Origin: Desulfosoma sp. | Lineage (GTDB): Bacteria; Desulfobacterota; Syntrophobacteria; Syntrophobacterales; DSM-9756 | Length of the DNA: 64,000 nt | Direction: 5' to 3' | Assembly (NCBI GenBank): GCA_037481875.1 | Contig: JBBFKY010000004.1 | Location: forward strand, 232,893-296,892 | The notes under the pieces: generated by a model | Databases searched by the model: none | What the model was told of the DNA's origin: nothing | What the model saw: the letters and a program-made list of their open reading frames with translations, nothing else | In this document: one piece after another, positions 8,490 through 16,197 of the stretch | Position numbering within the stretch: position 1 is the stretch's first letter | How the letters are laid out: the number at the start of each line of letters is the position of its first letter | Made by a program: the position numbers and the translations under genes

Positions 8490-8511
8490 GGGGCACGGCG
8501 CGCCGTGCCCC
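8490..8511. repeat. 22-base perfect palindrome, copy B
   Basis: GGGGCACGGCGCGCCGTGCCCC shares its 16-base core with the palindrome at 4854-4875. An AAATGAGCC motif precedes both copies within about 40 bases, so they probably belong to one repeat family. Confidence 0.85.
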
Positions 8512-8549
8512 GACGTCTGAAGTCCCTGGTTTTCCTGGGGACGAAGGGT

Positions 8550-8634
8550 CGTGAAATCGTAAAGCCGTGAAGTCGTAAATCGTGAAGCGGTGAATCGTGA
8601 AGTCCTAAGTTATGAAGTCGTGAAGGGGTGAATT
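8550..8634. repeat. Degenerate 8-base tandem array
   Basis: About eleven units resembling CGTGAAGT follow one another (for example CGTGAAAT, CGTAAAGC, CGTGAAGC, GGTGAATC). The array lies about 90 bases upstream of ndk. Units vary in length by a base, so it is an old or drifting array. Confidence 0.65.
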
Positions 8635-8720
8635 GATAAGGGATTGTTTCGGGAATAGCGGTGAAGTTTTTTGGCGTGAAGGTTTAGGTGGTGTGAGGAT
8701 TTCAAATCAGAGGAGGATGA

Positions 8721-9143
8721 ATGGGTATGGAGCGGACCTTGTCGATCATCAAGCCGGACGGTGTGCAAAGAAATCTTGTGGGTAACATTGTGGGGCGCTT
8801 TGAGAGCGCGGGGCTTCGTATCGTGGGGATGAAACGCTTGTGCTTGACCAAGAAAGAAGCGGAAGCCTTTTATGCCGTGCACAAGGAACGGCCTTTTTTT
8901 GACAGCCTCACTTCCTACATGTCATCCGGACCGGTCGTGGTGATGGTTTTGGAAGGTCCTAATGTTATTCAGCGCAACCGTGAGATCATGGGAGCTACCA
9001 ATCCGGCTCAAGCGGCTTCGGGAACCATTCGCAGGGATTACGGGTTGGATGTGGAAAAGAACACCGTCCACGGTTCTGATGCCCCGGAGACGGCGGCCAA
9101 GGAGATTGCGTTTTTCTTCAGCGAACTGGAGCTCATGCGTTAA
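8721..9143 (+). CDS. ndk: Nucleoside diphosphate kinase
   Basis: A 140-residue NDK. It starts [15 protein letters not shown], contains the ATP-site region [13 protein letters not shown] and has the phosphohistidine in [12 protein letters not shown]. It passes the gamma phosphate of ATP to NDPs through this histidine. GAGGAGG lies just upstream; ATG at 8727 would have better spacing than 8721, so the protein may be two residues shorter. It is followed closely by a lytic transglycosylase on the same strand. Confidence 0.95.
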   Translation: MGMERTLSIIKPDGVQRNLVGNIVGRFESAGLRIVGMKRLCLTKKEAEAFYAVHKERPFFDSLTSYMSSGPVVVMVLEGPNVIQRNREIMGATNPAQAASGTIRRDYGLDVEKNTVHGSDAPETAAKEIAFFFSELELMR

Positions 9144-9166
9144 GGCAGTGTGAAGGGAGGTCCTGC

Positions 9167-10300
9167 ATGCGTTGGCGAATGGTGCTCACGGCCATGGTGA
9201 GCTTGGCAGTTTTTGCCTGTACAGGAATGGCGACCAAGCAGACCCAGGAACCTACCTCGGCTTCGGTGCCGCCGCCCTTGGCTCAACCCTCAGCTCCGCC
9301 TCAGTTTTCGGCTTTCATGGCGCCTTACGTGGCCCCCCCCGAAACACTGGACTTGTGCGGTGAGCCGGTCCCGATGCATCTGCAAGACGTCAAGGAACGC
9401 TTTGATCGGGAATTTACCATTGTGGTGTATTCGCACGCTCAGGTGTATTTGTGGCTCAAAAGGGCGGAGCGGTTTTTCCCCTGGTTTGAACAAGAACTCC
9501 GACGAAGAGGCCTTCCTGACGATTTGAAATATGTGGCCGTAGCCGAAAGCGATTTGCAGCACGGAGCCGTCTCTCCAGCGGGAGCCGCAGGCATGTGGCA
9601 GTTTATTCCCTCCACGGGAAGCCGCTATGGCCTCGACCAAAGCCTCCAGCTGGATCAACGCTATGATTTTGAAATGGCCACCGACAGTGCGCTGCGCTAC
9701 TTGGCGGACCTTTACCGTCGGTTCAACAATTGGGCTTTAGCCCTCGCGGCATATAATTGCGGCGAAAAGCGGGTTTCCGATGAGATGGTCTTTCAGAGGG
9801 TAAGCGATTACTATCAGCTGAAACTTCCTTTGGAAACGGAACGCTATGTGTTTCGTATTTTAGCCATCAAGACGGTGCTTTCGAACCCGCAGAAATACGG
9901 GTATTATCTGCCGCCCGGAGCCGGGTATCCTCCGGAGCGGGTCGATGTGGTGACCCTCAACGCGCGTTCGGCGGTACCCATCGTGGCCGTCGCTCAAAAA
10001 GCCGGCATCACTTTCAGGGAATTTAAGAGGCTCAACCCGATGTTTACCACCACGACCATTCCACCGGGAACTCATCGAGTGCGTGTGCCGGAAGGACACG
10101 GCCGAGCTCTGGAACAAGATCTGGAATCCTTTCAGGCGAGTGACAAAACCCCTGAAGTGATCTTTCATAGGGTGACCCAAGGAGAAACCCTGAGCCAAAT
10201 TGCAAACCGATACGGTGTTTCGCTTGCGGACATCAAGCAATGGAACGGACTCAAGGATGCGACGATTAAACCCGGACAGACACTGCGCATTCAACGCTGA
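9167..10300 (+). CDS. mltD: Membrane-bound lytic murein transglycosylase, MltD type
   Basis: A 377-residue putative lipoprotein with signal sequence and candidate lipidated Cys18. A Pro/Ala-rich linker is followed by an SLT domain (about 85-230) with catalytic Glu127 in VAVAESDL and the family motifs GAAGMWQFIPSTG and ALAAYNCGE. A degenerate LysM-like stretch spans about 260-310, and a clear LysM lies at the C terminus (HRVTQGETLSQIANRYGVS). It cleaves peptidoglycan glycan strands in the periplasm, forming 1,6-anhydromuramic ends. E. coli MltD has a similar SLT-LysM architecture. Confidence 0.9.
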   Translation: MRWRMVLTAMVSLAVFACTGMATKQTQEPTSASVPPPLAQPSAPPQFSAFMAPYVAPPETLDLCGEPVPMHLQDVKERFDREFTIVVYSHAQVYLWLKRAERFFPWFEQELRRRGLPDDLKYVAVAESDLQHGAVSPAGAAGMWQFIPSTGSRYGLDQSLQLDQRYDFEMATDSALRYLADLYRRFNNWALALAAYNCGEKRVSDEMVFQRVSDYYQLKLPLETERYVFRILAIKTVLSNPQKYGYYLPPGAGYPPERVDVVTLNARSAVPIVAVAQKAGITFREFKRLNPMFTTTTIPPGTHRVRVPEGHGRALEQDLESFQASDKTPEVIFHRVTQGETLSQIANRYGVSLADIKQWNGLKDATIKPGQTLRIQR

Positions 10301-10395
10301 GGGATTCCAGGGGGATCCTTGACAAGGCCGGAAGAACACCATTACCATGCAACGGCTGAGTTCCTTGAGTCTGTAGGTTGAACTGAGGCTTTCCC

Positions 10396-11151
10396 ATGCA
10401 GGCATCGGTGATCAAAGAGGCGGCGGAGCGCCTTGCGGCCAGTACCTGGGCTGTGGCGCTTACGGGTGCCGGCATTTCCGTCGAAAGCGGCATACCCGAT
10501 TTTCGAAGCCCCGGTGGGTTATGGTCTAAATACGACCCGCTGGAATACGGGGACATTCGGTCTTTTCGTGCCAATCCCGGCAAAGTGTGGCGAATGCTGG
10601 TGGATATGGACCGCATGCTCCACGAGGCGCCCCCCAACCCGGCCCATTACGCTCTCGCTGCCCTGGAACGGGAAGGCCGCCTGAAAGGTGTGATCACCCA
10701 AAATGTGGACAGTTTGCATCAGAAAGCGGGCAGCCGAAACGTGGTGGAGTTTCATGGGCATGGGCGAAGTGCTCGCTGCGACCAGTGCGGACGAGAGGTG
10801 CCCAGGGAAGCACTCAAACTGCAAGACTTGCCTCCTCGATGCGCCTGCGGTGGGCCCATGCGGCCCAATTTTGTCTTTTTTGGAGAGGGCATTCCGCGAT
10901 CGGCGTATCTTCAGGCGGTCCATATGATGGAAAGCTGTGATCTTCTCCTGGTGGTGGGGACTTCGGCGACCGTGGCTCCGGCATCGCACTTGCCTCTCAT
11001 GGCCAAAAGCCGAGGGGCTTTCCTCATTGAGGTGAACCCGAACCCGACAGAACTGACCTCATTGCACACGGATCTTTACGTCGCTTTACCGGCAGGACAG
11101 GCTCTGCCGGCCATTGTTTCGTCGATGGGACTGTCCATGGATCGGCGGTGA
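10396..11151 (+). CDS. cobB: NAD-dependent protein deacylase (sirtuin)
   Basis: A 251-residue Sir2 protein. The NAD motif is LTGAGISVESGIPDFRS, followed by TQNVDSLHQKAG, the catalytic histidine in FHGH, a four-cysteine zinc site (CDQC...CAC, the last pair separated by one residue rather than two) and VVGTSATVAPAS. It removes acyl groups from lysines using NAD. The desuccinylase-type Tyr/Arg pair is not evident: the region after the NAD motif reads GGLWSKYDP. It stands between mltD and tolQ, with only six bases to tolQ, so co-transcription with the tol genes is possible. Confidence 0.92.
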   Translation: MQASVIKEAAERLAASTWAVALTGAGISVESGIPDFRSPGGLWSKYDPLEYGDIRSFRANPGKVWRMLVDMDRMLHEAPPNPAHYALAALEREGRLKGVITQNVDSLHQKAGSRNVVEFHGHGRSARCDQCGREVPREALKLQDLPPRCACGGPMRPNFVFFGEGIPRSAYLQAVHMMESCDLLLVVGTSATVAPASHLPLMAKSRGAFLIEVNPNPTELTSLHTDLYVALPAGQALPAIVSSMGLSMDRR

Positions 11152-11157
11152 CAGAAA

Positions 11158-11991
11158 GTGAGTGGAATTTTCATGTTTTTCTTAACCGTGTTTGTGCCTG
11201 TGATGGTGAGCGTCCTGGCGGCGGCGTCAAAGGCTGACGCCGCCAATGGCGTGACGGACATGATTTGGAACGCCGGCCCCATGGTCAAACTGGTGATGTT
11301 GATTCTGGTATGCATGTCCTTGGCCTGCTGGGGTGTGGTGCTTTTGAAGTTCAAGCTCTTTCGGCGTGCGGAAAAGCAATCGGAAGATTTTTACGACCTT
11401 TATCGCCAGAAAAAAAACTTTGGGGCTTTGTATCGGGAAAGTCAGCTTCTCAGCGAAAGTTACCTGGCTCAGGTGTTTCGCTCCGGTTACACCGAATGGG
11501 GACGCGTGACGAAAATCTTGGAATCTTTGGCCTCGGCGGAACCCGGGGCATGTGATGGGGAAGAAGCCCTGAGCACGGTGGAAAAAGCCATGGAAGGTGC
11601 CATGCTGCTGGAAACACGGCGACTGGAGCGGTTTCTACCCCTGTTGGCCACTACGGGCAATACGGCTCCGTTTATCGGGCTGTTCGGTACCGTTTGGGGA
11701 ATCATGACGTCGTTTCATCAGATTGGATTGAAAGGGGCGGCGAACCTAGCCGTGGTGGCCCCTGGCATTTCGGAAGCCCTGGTGGCGACGGCCATCGGTC
11801 TTTTTGCCGCCATTCCCGCAGTGATTTTTTTCAATTACTTTATGAATCGTATCCAGGCGATTCAGGGGCAAATGCAGTATTTTGCCGGGGATCTTTACGC
11901 GGTGCTGAAAAGGGAATGGGTGCGGCGATCCTTGATGCAGTCCAAGGAAAATGCCGAAGAAGCCCCGGCCGTTGTCCGCACGTCGCGCTGA
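11158..11991 (+). CDS. tolQ: Tol-Pal proton channel subunit TolQ
   Basis: A 277-residue MotA/TolQ/ExbB-family inner-membrane protein with three membrane spans (about 36-58, 160-185 and 200-225) and the conserved blocks LPLLATTGNTAPFIGLFGTVWGIM and GISEALVATAIGLFAAIPAV. With TolR it forms the channel that couples proton flow to TolA and outer-membrane constriction at division. An N-terminal hydrophobic stretch (VPVMVSVLAAASKADA) looks like an additional signal-like segment not seen in E. coli TolQ. The start is uncertain: GTG 11158 or ATG 11173. tolR follows after 11 bases. Confidence 0.9.
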   Translation: MSGIFMFFLTVFVPVMVSVLAAASKADAANGVTDMIWNAGPMVKLVMLILVCMSLACWGVVLLKFKLFRRAEKQSEDFYDLYRQKKNFGALYRESQLLSESYLAQVFRSGYTEWGRVTKILESLASAEPGACDGEEALSTVEKAMEGAMLLETRRLERFLPLLATTGNTAPFIGLFGTVWGIMTSFHQIGLKGAANLAVVAPGISEALVATAIGLFAAIPAVIFFNYFMNRIQAIQGQMQYFAGDLYAVLKREWVRRSLMQSKENAEEAPAVVRTSR

Positions 11992-12002
11992 GAGTCACCG
12001 TC

Positions 12003-12434
12003 ATGAAAACCAACGGATCCGGGCGACAGCTCATGTCGGAAATCAACGTCACGCCTTTTGTGGATGTGATGTTGGTCCTTTTGATCATTTTCATGGTCAC
12101 GGCTCCCATGATGATGCAGGGTATCGATGTGGACCTACCCAATGCGGAAGCACCCGCCATTCCTACGGAAGAGGAAAGGTTGGTGGTGACGGTGGACGCT
12201 CAGAGAAAGGTCTATATCAATGAGTATGCCGTGGACATGGATACCCTTGGACCCAAATTGAGTGCCATATACAAGAATAAAGGGGGCAAACAGGGAGTTT
12301 TCTTGCGCGCCGATGCCTCCCTTCCTTACGGCTTCGTCATGGAAGTTATGGGCACCATTCGGCAGGCGGGTATCGATCAGATAGGAATGGTGACGGAGTC
12401 GGCGGAAAAACATGAAAAGGCAGCGAGTGGGTAA
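12003..12434 (+). CDS. tolR: Tol-Pal channel subunit TolR
   Basis: A 143-residue ExbD/TolR protein. The single membrane helix (about 20-40) contains the proton-translocating aspartate in INVTPFVDVMLVLLIIFMV, and the rest is a periplasmic domain ending in a Lys/Glu-rich tail. ATG 12003 is chosen because it gives the canonical N terminus; the frame is open further upstream but overlaps tolQ. It is followed six bases later by tolA. Confidence 0.92.
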   Translation: MKTNGSGRQLMSEINVTPFVDVMLVLLIIFMVTAPMMMQGIDVDLPNAEAPAIPTEEERLVVTVDAQRKVYINEYAVDMDTLGPKLSAIYKNKGGKQGVFLRADASLPYGFVMEVMGTIRQAGIDQIGMVTESAEKHEKAASG

Positions 12435-12440
12435 GGACTG

Positions 12441-13373
12441 ATGACGGCTGCGGACGCTTTTGATCGTTTGCGTCTTCCTCGTCAAGACGTGGTCTTTGGC
12501 ATGGCGGTTTCTTTGATCGTCCATGTGGCCATGGTTTTTGGGGTGGTCTTTTTGCCTCATGTGCTTCCCCGAAAGCCCGTGGAAATGCCGTTTTATGCCG
12601 TGAAATTGGTCAGCGCGGGTGAAGTGGGCCTGGATGCGGGATCCGGTGCCACAGGGCCTCAAACCAAGGTGAAGGCTCCATCGGCTCCGGCATCGGCACC
12701 ACGAAAGGAAGCTCCATCGGTTCCCGTGGTGCCCGTAAAACGGCTTGCAGACAGTTTCAAAATGTCTGAAGCCAAGGTGGAAAAACTGGAGACAAGCTTG
12801 AGCCCCAAGCTGGAACCCATGGAAAAGCCTTCCATAGAGAAAAGTGTCGAGCAGCTTTTGCCCAAGGAAAAGGCGCAACGGCCCAAAACTCCAGCCATCC
12901 GCGAAGGGACTCCAGGAAAACAGGCCTCCGAAGGACCCGCATCGTCTTCGGATTCTAAAGAAACTTCCGCAAAGACGCCCACTTCCGGCTCCGGTATGTC
13001 AGGGGCTTCGGGTGCGACTTCGGGATCGGGCAAAGGAGCTTCCGGACCTTCAGGTCCTGAAGGTGCCGGGGATCAGTTGGCCTTGGCGCGACGCTTGTAC
13101 TACACGGAAGTTTGGGCAGCCATCAAGAGGCAGTGGGTGCTTCCCAAGTCCCTGATTAACGAAAAGGGACTGGAAGCCGTGGTGGTCATCGTGGTGCGCC
13201 GGGATGGCAAGATTGAAAAGATGCAGTTTGAAAAGCGATCCGGCAATCAGCTCTTTGACGATTCCGTCCTCCGAGCCATTCAAAAGGCGGATCCGTTACC
13301 GAAATTTCCAGACATCTACAGTCCGCCTCGAGATGAAATCGGCGTGCGTTTTCGACCTGAGGATTTGGCCTGA
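12441..13373 (+). CDS. tolA: TolA/TonB-type periplasm-spanning protein
   Basis: A 310-residue protein with a short cytoplasmic start, one N-terminal membrane anchor (about 18-42: VVFGMAVSLIVHVAMVFGVVF), a long Pro/Ala/Ser/Gly-rich periplasmic spacer and a C-terminal TonB/TolA domain (about 220-305: YYTEVWAAIKRQWVLPKSL through FRPEDLA). The spacer is rich in Ser and Gly rather than the Ala/Lys helix of E. coli TolA. Position between tolR and tolB indicates TolA, transmitting energy from TolQR to Pal and TolB. AAGGA precedes the start. Confidence 0.85.
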   Translation: MTAADAFDRLRLPRQDVVFGMAVSLIVHVAMVFGVVFLPHVLPRKPVEMPFYAVKLVSAGEVGLDAGSGATGPQTKVKAPSAPASAPRKEAPSVPVVPVKRLADSFKMSEAKVEKLETSLSPKLEPMEKPSIEKSVEQLLPKEKAQRPKTPAIREGTPGKQASEGPASSSDSKETSAKTPTSGSGMSGASGATSGSGKGASGPSGPEGAGDQLALARRLYYTEVWAAIKRQWVLPKSLINEKGLEAVVVIVVRRDGKIEKMQFEKRSGNQLFDDSVLRAIQKADPLPKFPDIYSPPRDEIGVRFRPEDLA

Positions 13374-13395
13374 ACGTTTTCTTGTGGAAAAGGAC

Positions 13396-14736
13396 ATGGG
13401 TAAAAGAGGGCGCCGAGGATTTGGTTTTTGGATATGTTTTCTTGGTACATGGGCAGCCGTGACGTGTCTGCCGGCGTTTTCGGTATGGTCTGCGGAACGG
13501 GTTTACATCGACATTACACAACCGGGCTTTGTCAAACTGCCCATCGCGGTTCCGGACTTCAAGATGCAGGGAAATCAAGAAGCGGCCTTGGCAAAAGAAA
13601 TGGCCGAAGTGATTCGTTCCGATTTGGACTTTTCCGGATATTTCAAGGTGTTGGATCCAGCCGGTTTCCTTGAATCTCCGCAGCAGATGGGAGTTTTGCC
13701 TTCAGAAATTCGTTTTGATACGTGGAAGGCTGTCGGAGCGGAATTCCTTGTGCGGGGCCTCTATGAAGTGCGCTCGGGAAGTTTGAATGCGGAGTTTCGA
13801 CTTTTTGACGTGGTTTCCCAAAAAGTCGTCGTCGGAAAAGCCTATGAAGCCCGGGTGGCCGATGCCGTTGCCGTGGCCCATCGTATCGCCAATGAAATCA
13901 TGGCCGCTCTTACCGGGGAACCGGGTATCTTTGATTCTCGCATCGCCTTTGTGCAAGCCGAAGGAGACACCAAGGAAATTTATGTGATGGATGTGGACGG
14001 CCGCAACCTGACGGCGATCACTCGAGACGGCAGCACGGCTTTGTCTCCAGCCTGGAGTCCCGACGGAACCCAGTTGGCTTTCGTCAGCTACCTGGAAGGA
14101 TCCCCGAAGATTTACGTGGCTAACATCCTCTCGGGAGTTCGCCGGGCCTTGAGCGGTTACACGGGGATCAACATCACGCCGGCATGGTATCCGTCGGGGG
14201 GACGCCTTGCCGTGACCCTTTCCAAAGATGGAAACCCGGACATTTTTCTTATCGACTCGCAGGGATCGGTTGTGCAAAAACTGGTGAGCGGCTGGGGTAT
14301 CGAGGTTTCCCCGACCTGGTCCCCCGATGGATCCAAAATCGCTTATGTTTCCAACGAATCGGGAAACCCTCACATCTATGTGCTGGATGTGGCCAGCGGG
14401 AATAAAAAACGACTGACTTATGAAGGAAAGTACAACACATCGCCTGCATGGTCTCCAAAAGGGGACTGGATTGCATTTTCCGGTGCGACGGGAGGCATAC
14501 ACAACATTTACATCATTCGCCCGGATGGTTCAGGGTTGCGGGCTTTGACCCATGGGCAGGGTTCCAACGAAAGTCCTACATGGTCTCCTGACGGACGCCT
14601 CCTTGCGTTCAGTTCCACGCGTGAGGGTGCCAGTTCCATCTGGGCCATGGCTGTGAACGGAGAGGGTCTAAGGCGGTTGACTCGATTGGTAGGGGCTCAG
14701 AGCCAACCGAGTTGGTCGCCGCGATCTAATCGGTAA
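13396..14736 (+). CDS. tolB: Tol-Pal periplasmic beta-propeller protein TolB
   Basis: About 446 residues: a signal peptide, an N-terminal alpha/beta domain (IAVPDFKMQ...FKVLDPAGFL) and a propeller with repeated SPAWSPDGTQLAF, SPTWSPDGSKIAY and SPTWSPDGRLLAF blades. It binds Pal in the periplasm. The start at 13396 gives a good signal peptide (MGKRGRRGFGF, hydrophobic core, cleavage near WSA). The frame stays open upstream into tolA, and GTG 13384 is an alternative. It is followed by pal after about 30 bases. Confidence 0.92.
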   Translation: MGKRGRRGFGFWICFLGTWAAVTCLPAFSVWSAERVYIDITQPGFVKLPIAVPDFKMQGNQEAALAKEMAEVIRSDLDFSGYFKVLDPAGFLESPQQMGVLPSEIRFDTWKAVGAEFLVRGLYEVRSGSLNAEFRLFDVVSQKVVVGKAYEARVADAVAVAHRIANEIMAALTGEPGIFDSRIAFVQAEGDTKEIYVMDVDGRNLTAITRDGSTALSPAWSPDGTQLAFVSYLEGSPKIYVANILSGVRRALSGYTGINITPAWYPSGGRLAVTLSKDGNPDIFLIDSQGSVVQKLVSGWGIEVSPTWSPDGSKIAYVSNESGNPHIYVLDVASGNKKRLTYEGKYNTSPAWSPKGDWIAFSGATGGIHNIYIIRPDGSGLRALTHGQGSNESPTWSPDGRLLAFSSTREGASSIWAMAVNGEGLRRLTRLVGAQSQPSWSPRSNR

Positions 14737-14766
14737 ATGTTTGATGCTCAAACCAGGGAGGGTTCT

Positions 14767-15342
14767 ATGAATCATCGTGTGATGGGGGTTGGAATCTGGT
14801 GCTGCACGCTTTTAGCCATTCTCAGCCTGGGGGCATGTTCCAAGAAAGCTGTGCCCGGACAGGCAACCTATCCGACGACGGCCACAACGCCTATGGGACC
14901 GGGTACCGGCCGGTACACTCCGGGAGGTCCCATCGACGAAGCCACCTGGCAAAAATTGGGATTGCGCACGGAAGAAGAGCGCCAGAGGTTCCTGAAGGAA
15001 ATGGACGAATTCCAAAACGAGGACATTCACTTTGAATTTGATGCTTATGTGCTCATGGATGAAGCCAAGGCCATATTGGACAAGAAGGTGGATTTTCTGC
15101 GACGTTACCCCGCCGTGCATATCACCATTGAAGGGCACTGTGACGAAAGAGGCACCAATGATTACAACCTGGCTCTGGGAGAGCGGCGTGCCAACAGTGC
15201 TTGGCAGTACCTGGTCAATTCCGGTATTGAGCCTTCTCGATTGAACATGATCAGTTACGGGGAGGAACGCCCCATTGCTCTCGGTCATGATGAAGCCTCG
15301 TGGGCTAAGAACCGAAGGGCTCATTTCGTGGTGCAGTTCTAA
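14767..15342 (+). CDS. pal: Peptidoglycan-associated lipoprotein Pal
   Basis: A 191-residue lipoprotein with lipobox LGAC (Cys24), a low-complexity linker and a C-terminal OmpA-like peptidoglycan-binding domain with IHFEFDAYVL, IEGHCDERGTNDYNLALGERRA and INMISYGEERP-type motifs. The conserved Asp and Arg of the domain bind meso-diaminopimelate. It anchors the outer membrane to the wall and is the endpoint of Tol energy transfer. ATG 14767 after GGGAGGG is preferred over an ATG ten codons upstream, which would lack a signal. Confidence 0.95.
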   Translation: MNHRVMGVGIWCCTLLAILSLGACSKKAVPGQATYPTTATTPMGPGTGRYTPGGPIDEATWQKLGLRTEEERQRFLKEMDEFQNEDIHFEFDAYVLMDEAKAILDKKVDFLRRYPAVHITIEGHCDERGTNDYNLALGERRANSAWQYLVNSGIEPSRLNMISYGEERPIALGHDEASWAKNRRAHFVVQF

Positions 15343-15360
15343 AGGGGAAAGGAGCGGTCC

Positions 15361-16185
15361 ATGGGCGGCGAGGGACGGCGGTTCGGAGTCTTTGGGTTTG
15401 GATGTGTGTTTGGCGTGTTCATGATTCTTGCAGGATGCGCTTCCACACAGGAAAGCACCAGGCTCCAGAGCCAACTTGCCGGCTTGCAGATGCAGGTTCA
15501 ACAAATGGATGATCGGGTGCAAAAGCTGGAGCAGGCGGTCTTCGGGGCCAAAGGCTCGACGGGATCCGGCCCTGGGGGCCTGGCCGCCTTGAATGCCCGC
15601 ATGGATCAAATGCAGATGGATTTGGGGCAGATCAGAGGGCAGATCGAGGAACTGCGCTATCGGCAGCAGCAAGTGCCGCAGGAAACATCGGTTGCCAAAC
15701 CACCTTCGGATCAGCCGGTGATTTCCATTCCAGGGGTTCCTGCTCCGGCAAAAGCCCCAGACGGTGCACCCTCGGCAACGGCCGCTCCAGCACCTGCGGC
15801 TCCGGCGCCGAGCCCTGAAAAAGATCTCTACAACAGCGCTATGGCCCTTTTCCAGAAAGGGGATCATGCCGCGGCTTTACAAAAATTCAAAGAGTTTATG
15901 AGCCGCTATCCCACGTCCGAACTTATGGACAACGCTCTATTTTGGACGGGCGAATGTTATTTGATGATGGGAAGTTATCAGGAAGCCATTAACAGTTACC
16001 AAGAGGTTTTGGATCGGTTTCCCAAGGGAAACAAGGCTCCGCACGCGCTTTTGAAGCAGGGGGCCGCTTTTGAGAAATTGGGAGACACCACCGCGGCACG
16101 CATTCTTTACGAGCGTGTCCTGCAGCAGTACCCCAAAAGCCCTCAAGCCCAAGTGGCCAAGCAATGGCTTGAAAGACTCAAGTAA
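15361..16185 (+). CDS. cpoB: Tol-Pal accessory protein CpoB (YbgF)
   Basis: A 274-residue protein. The signal ends in lipobox LAGC (Cys26), so unlike E. coli CpoB it is probably a lipoprotein. A coiled coil spans about 32-112 (QSQLAGLQMQVQQMDDRV...), followed by an Ala/Pro linker and a C-terminal TPR region (about 155-272: YNSAMALFQKGDHAAALQKF, ALFWTGECYLMMGSYQEAI). In E. coli the protein links Tol function to peptidoglycan synthesis at division. A GGAAAGGAG ribosome site precedes the start. Confidence 0.9.
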   Translation: MGGEGRRFGVFGFGCVFGVFMILAGCASTQESTRLQSQLAGLQMQVQQMDDRVQKLEQAVFGAKGSTGSGPGGLAALNARMDQMQMDLGQIRGQIEELRYRQQQVPQETSVAKPPSDQPVISIPGVPAPAKAPDGAPSATAAPAPAAPAPSPEKDLYNSAMALFQKGDHAAALQKFKEFMSRYPTSELMDNALFWTGECYLMMGSYQEAINSYQEVLDRFPKGNKAPHALLKQGAAFEKLGDTTAARILYERVLQQYPKSPQAQVAKQWLERLK

Positions 16186-16197
16186 CAGGGCGTCACT

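Larger units (their letters stand above)
8185..8720. other. Repeat-rich non-coding gap between tmcA and ndk
   Basis: No gene is seen in these 536 bases, but four structured elements are: a hairpin at 8212-8237, a nested inverted repeat at 8320-8431, a 22-base palindrome at 8490-8511 and a degenerate 8-base tandem array at 8550-8634. This is the densest repeat cluster in the window. Confidence 0.7.

Noticed and set aside
8550-8634. CRISPR array
   Set aside because: Units are about 8 bases and contiguous, with no spacers and no cas genes in the window.
14812-15867. A 351-codon open frame on the minus strand
   Set aside because: It is antisense to pal and cpoB.
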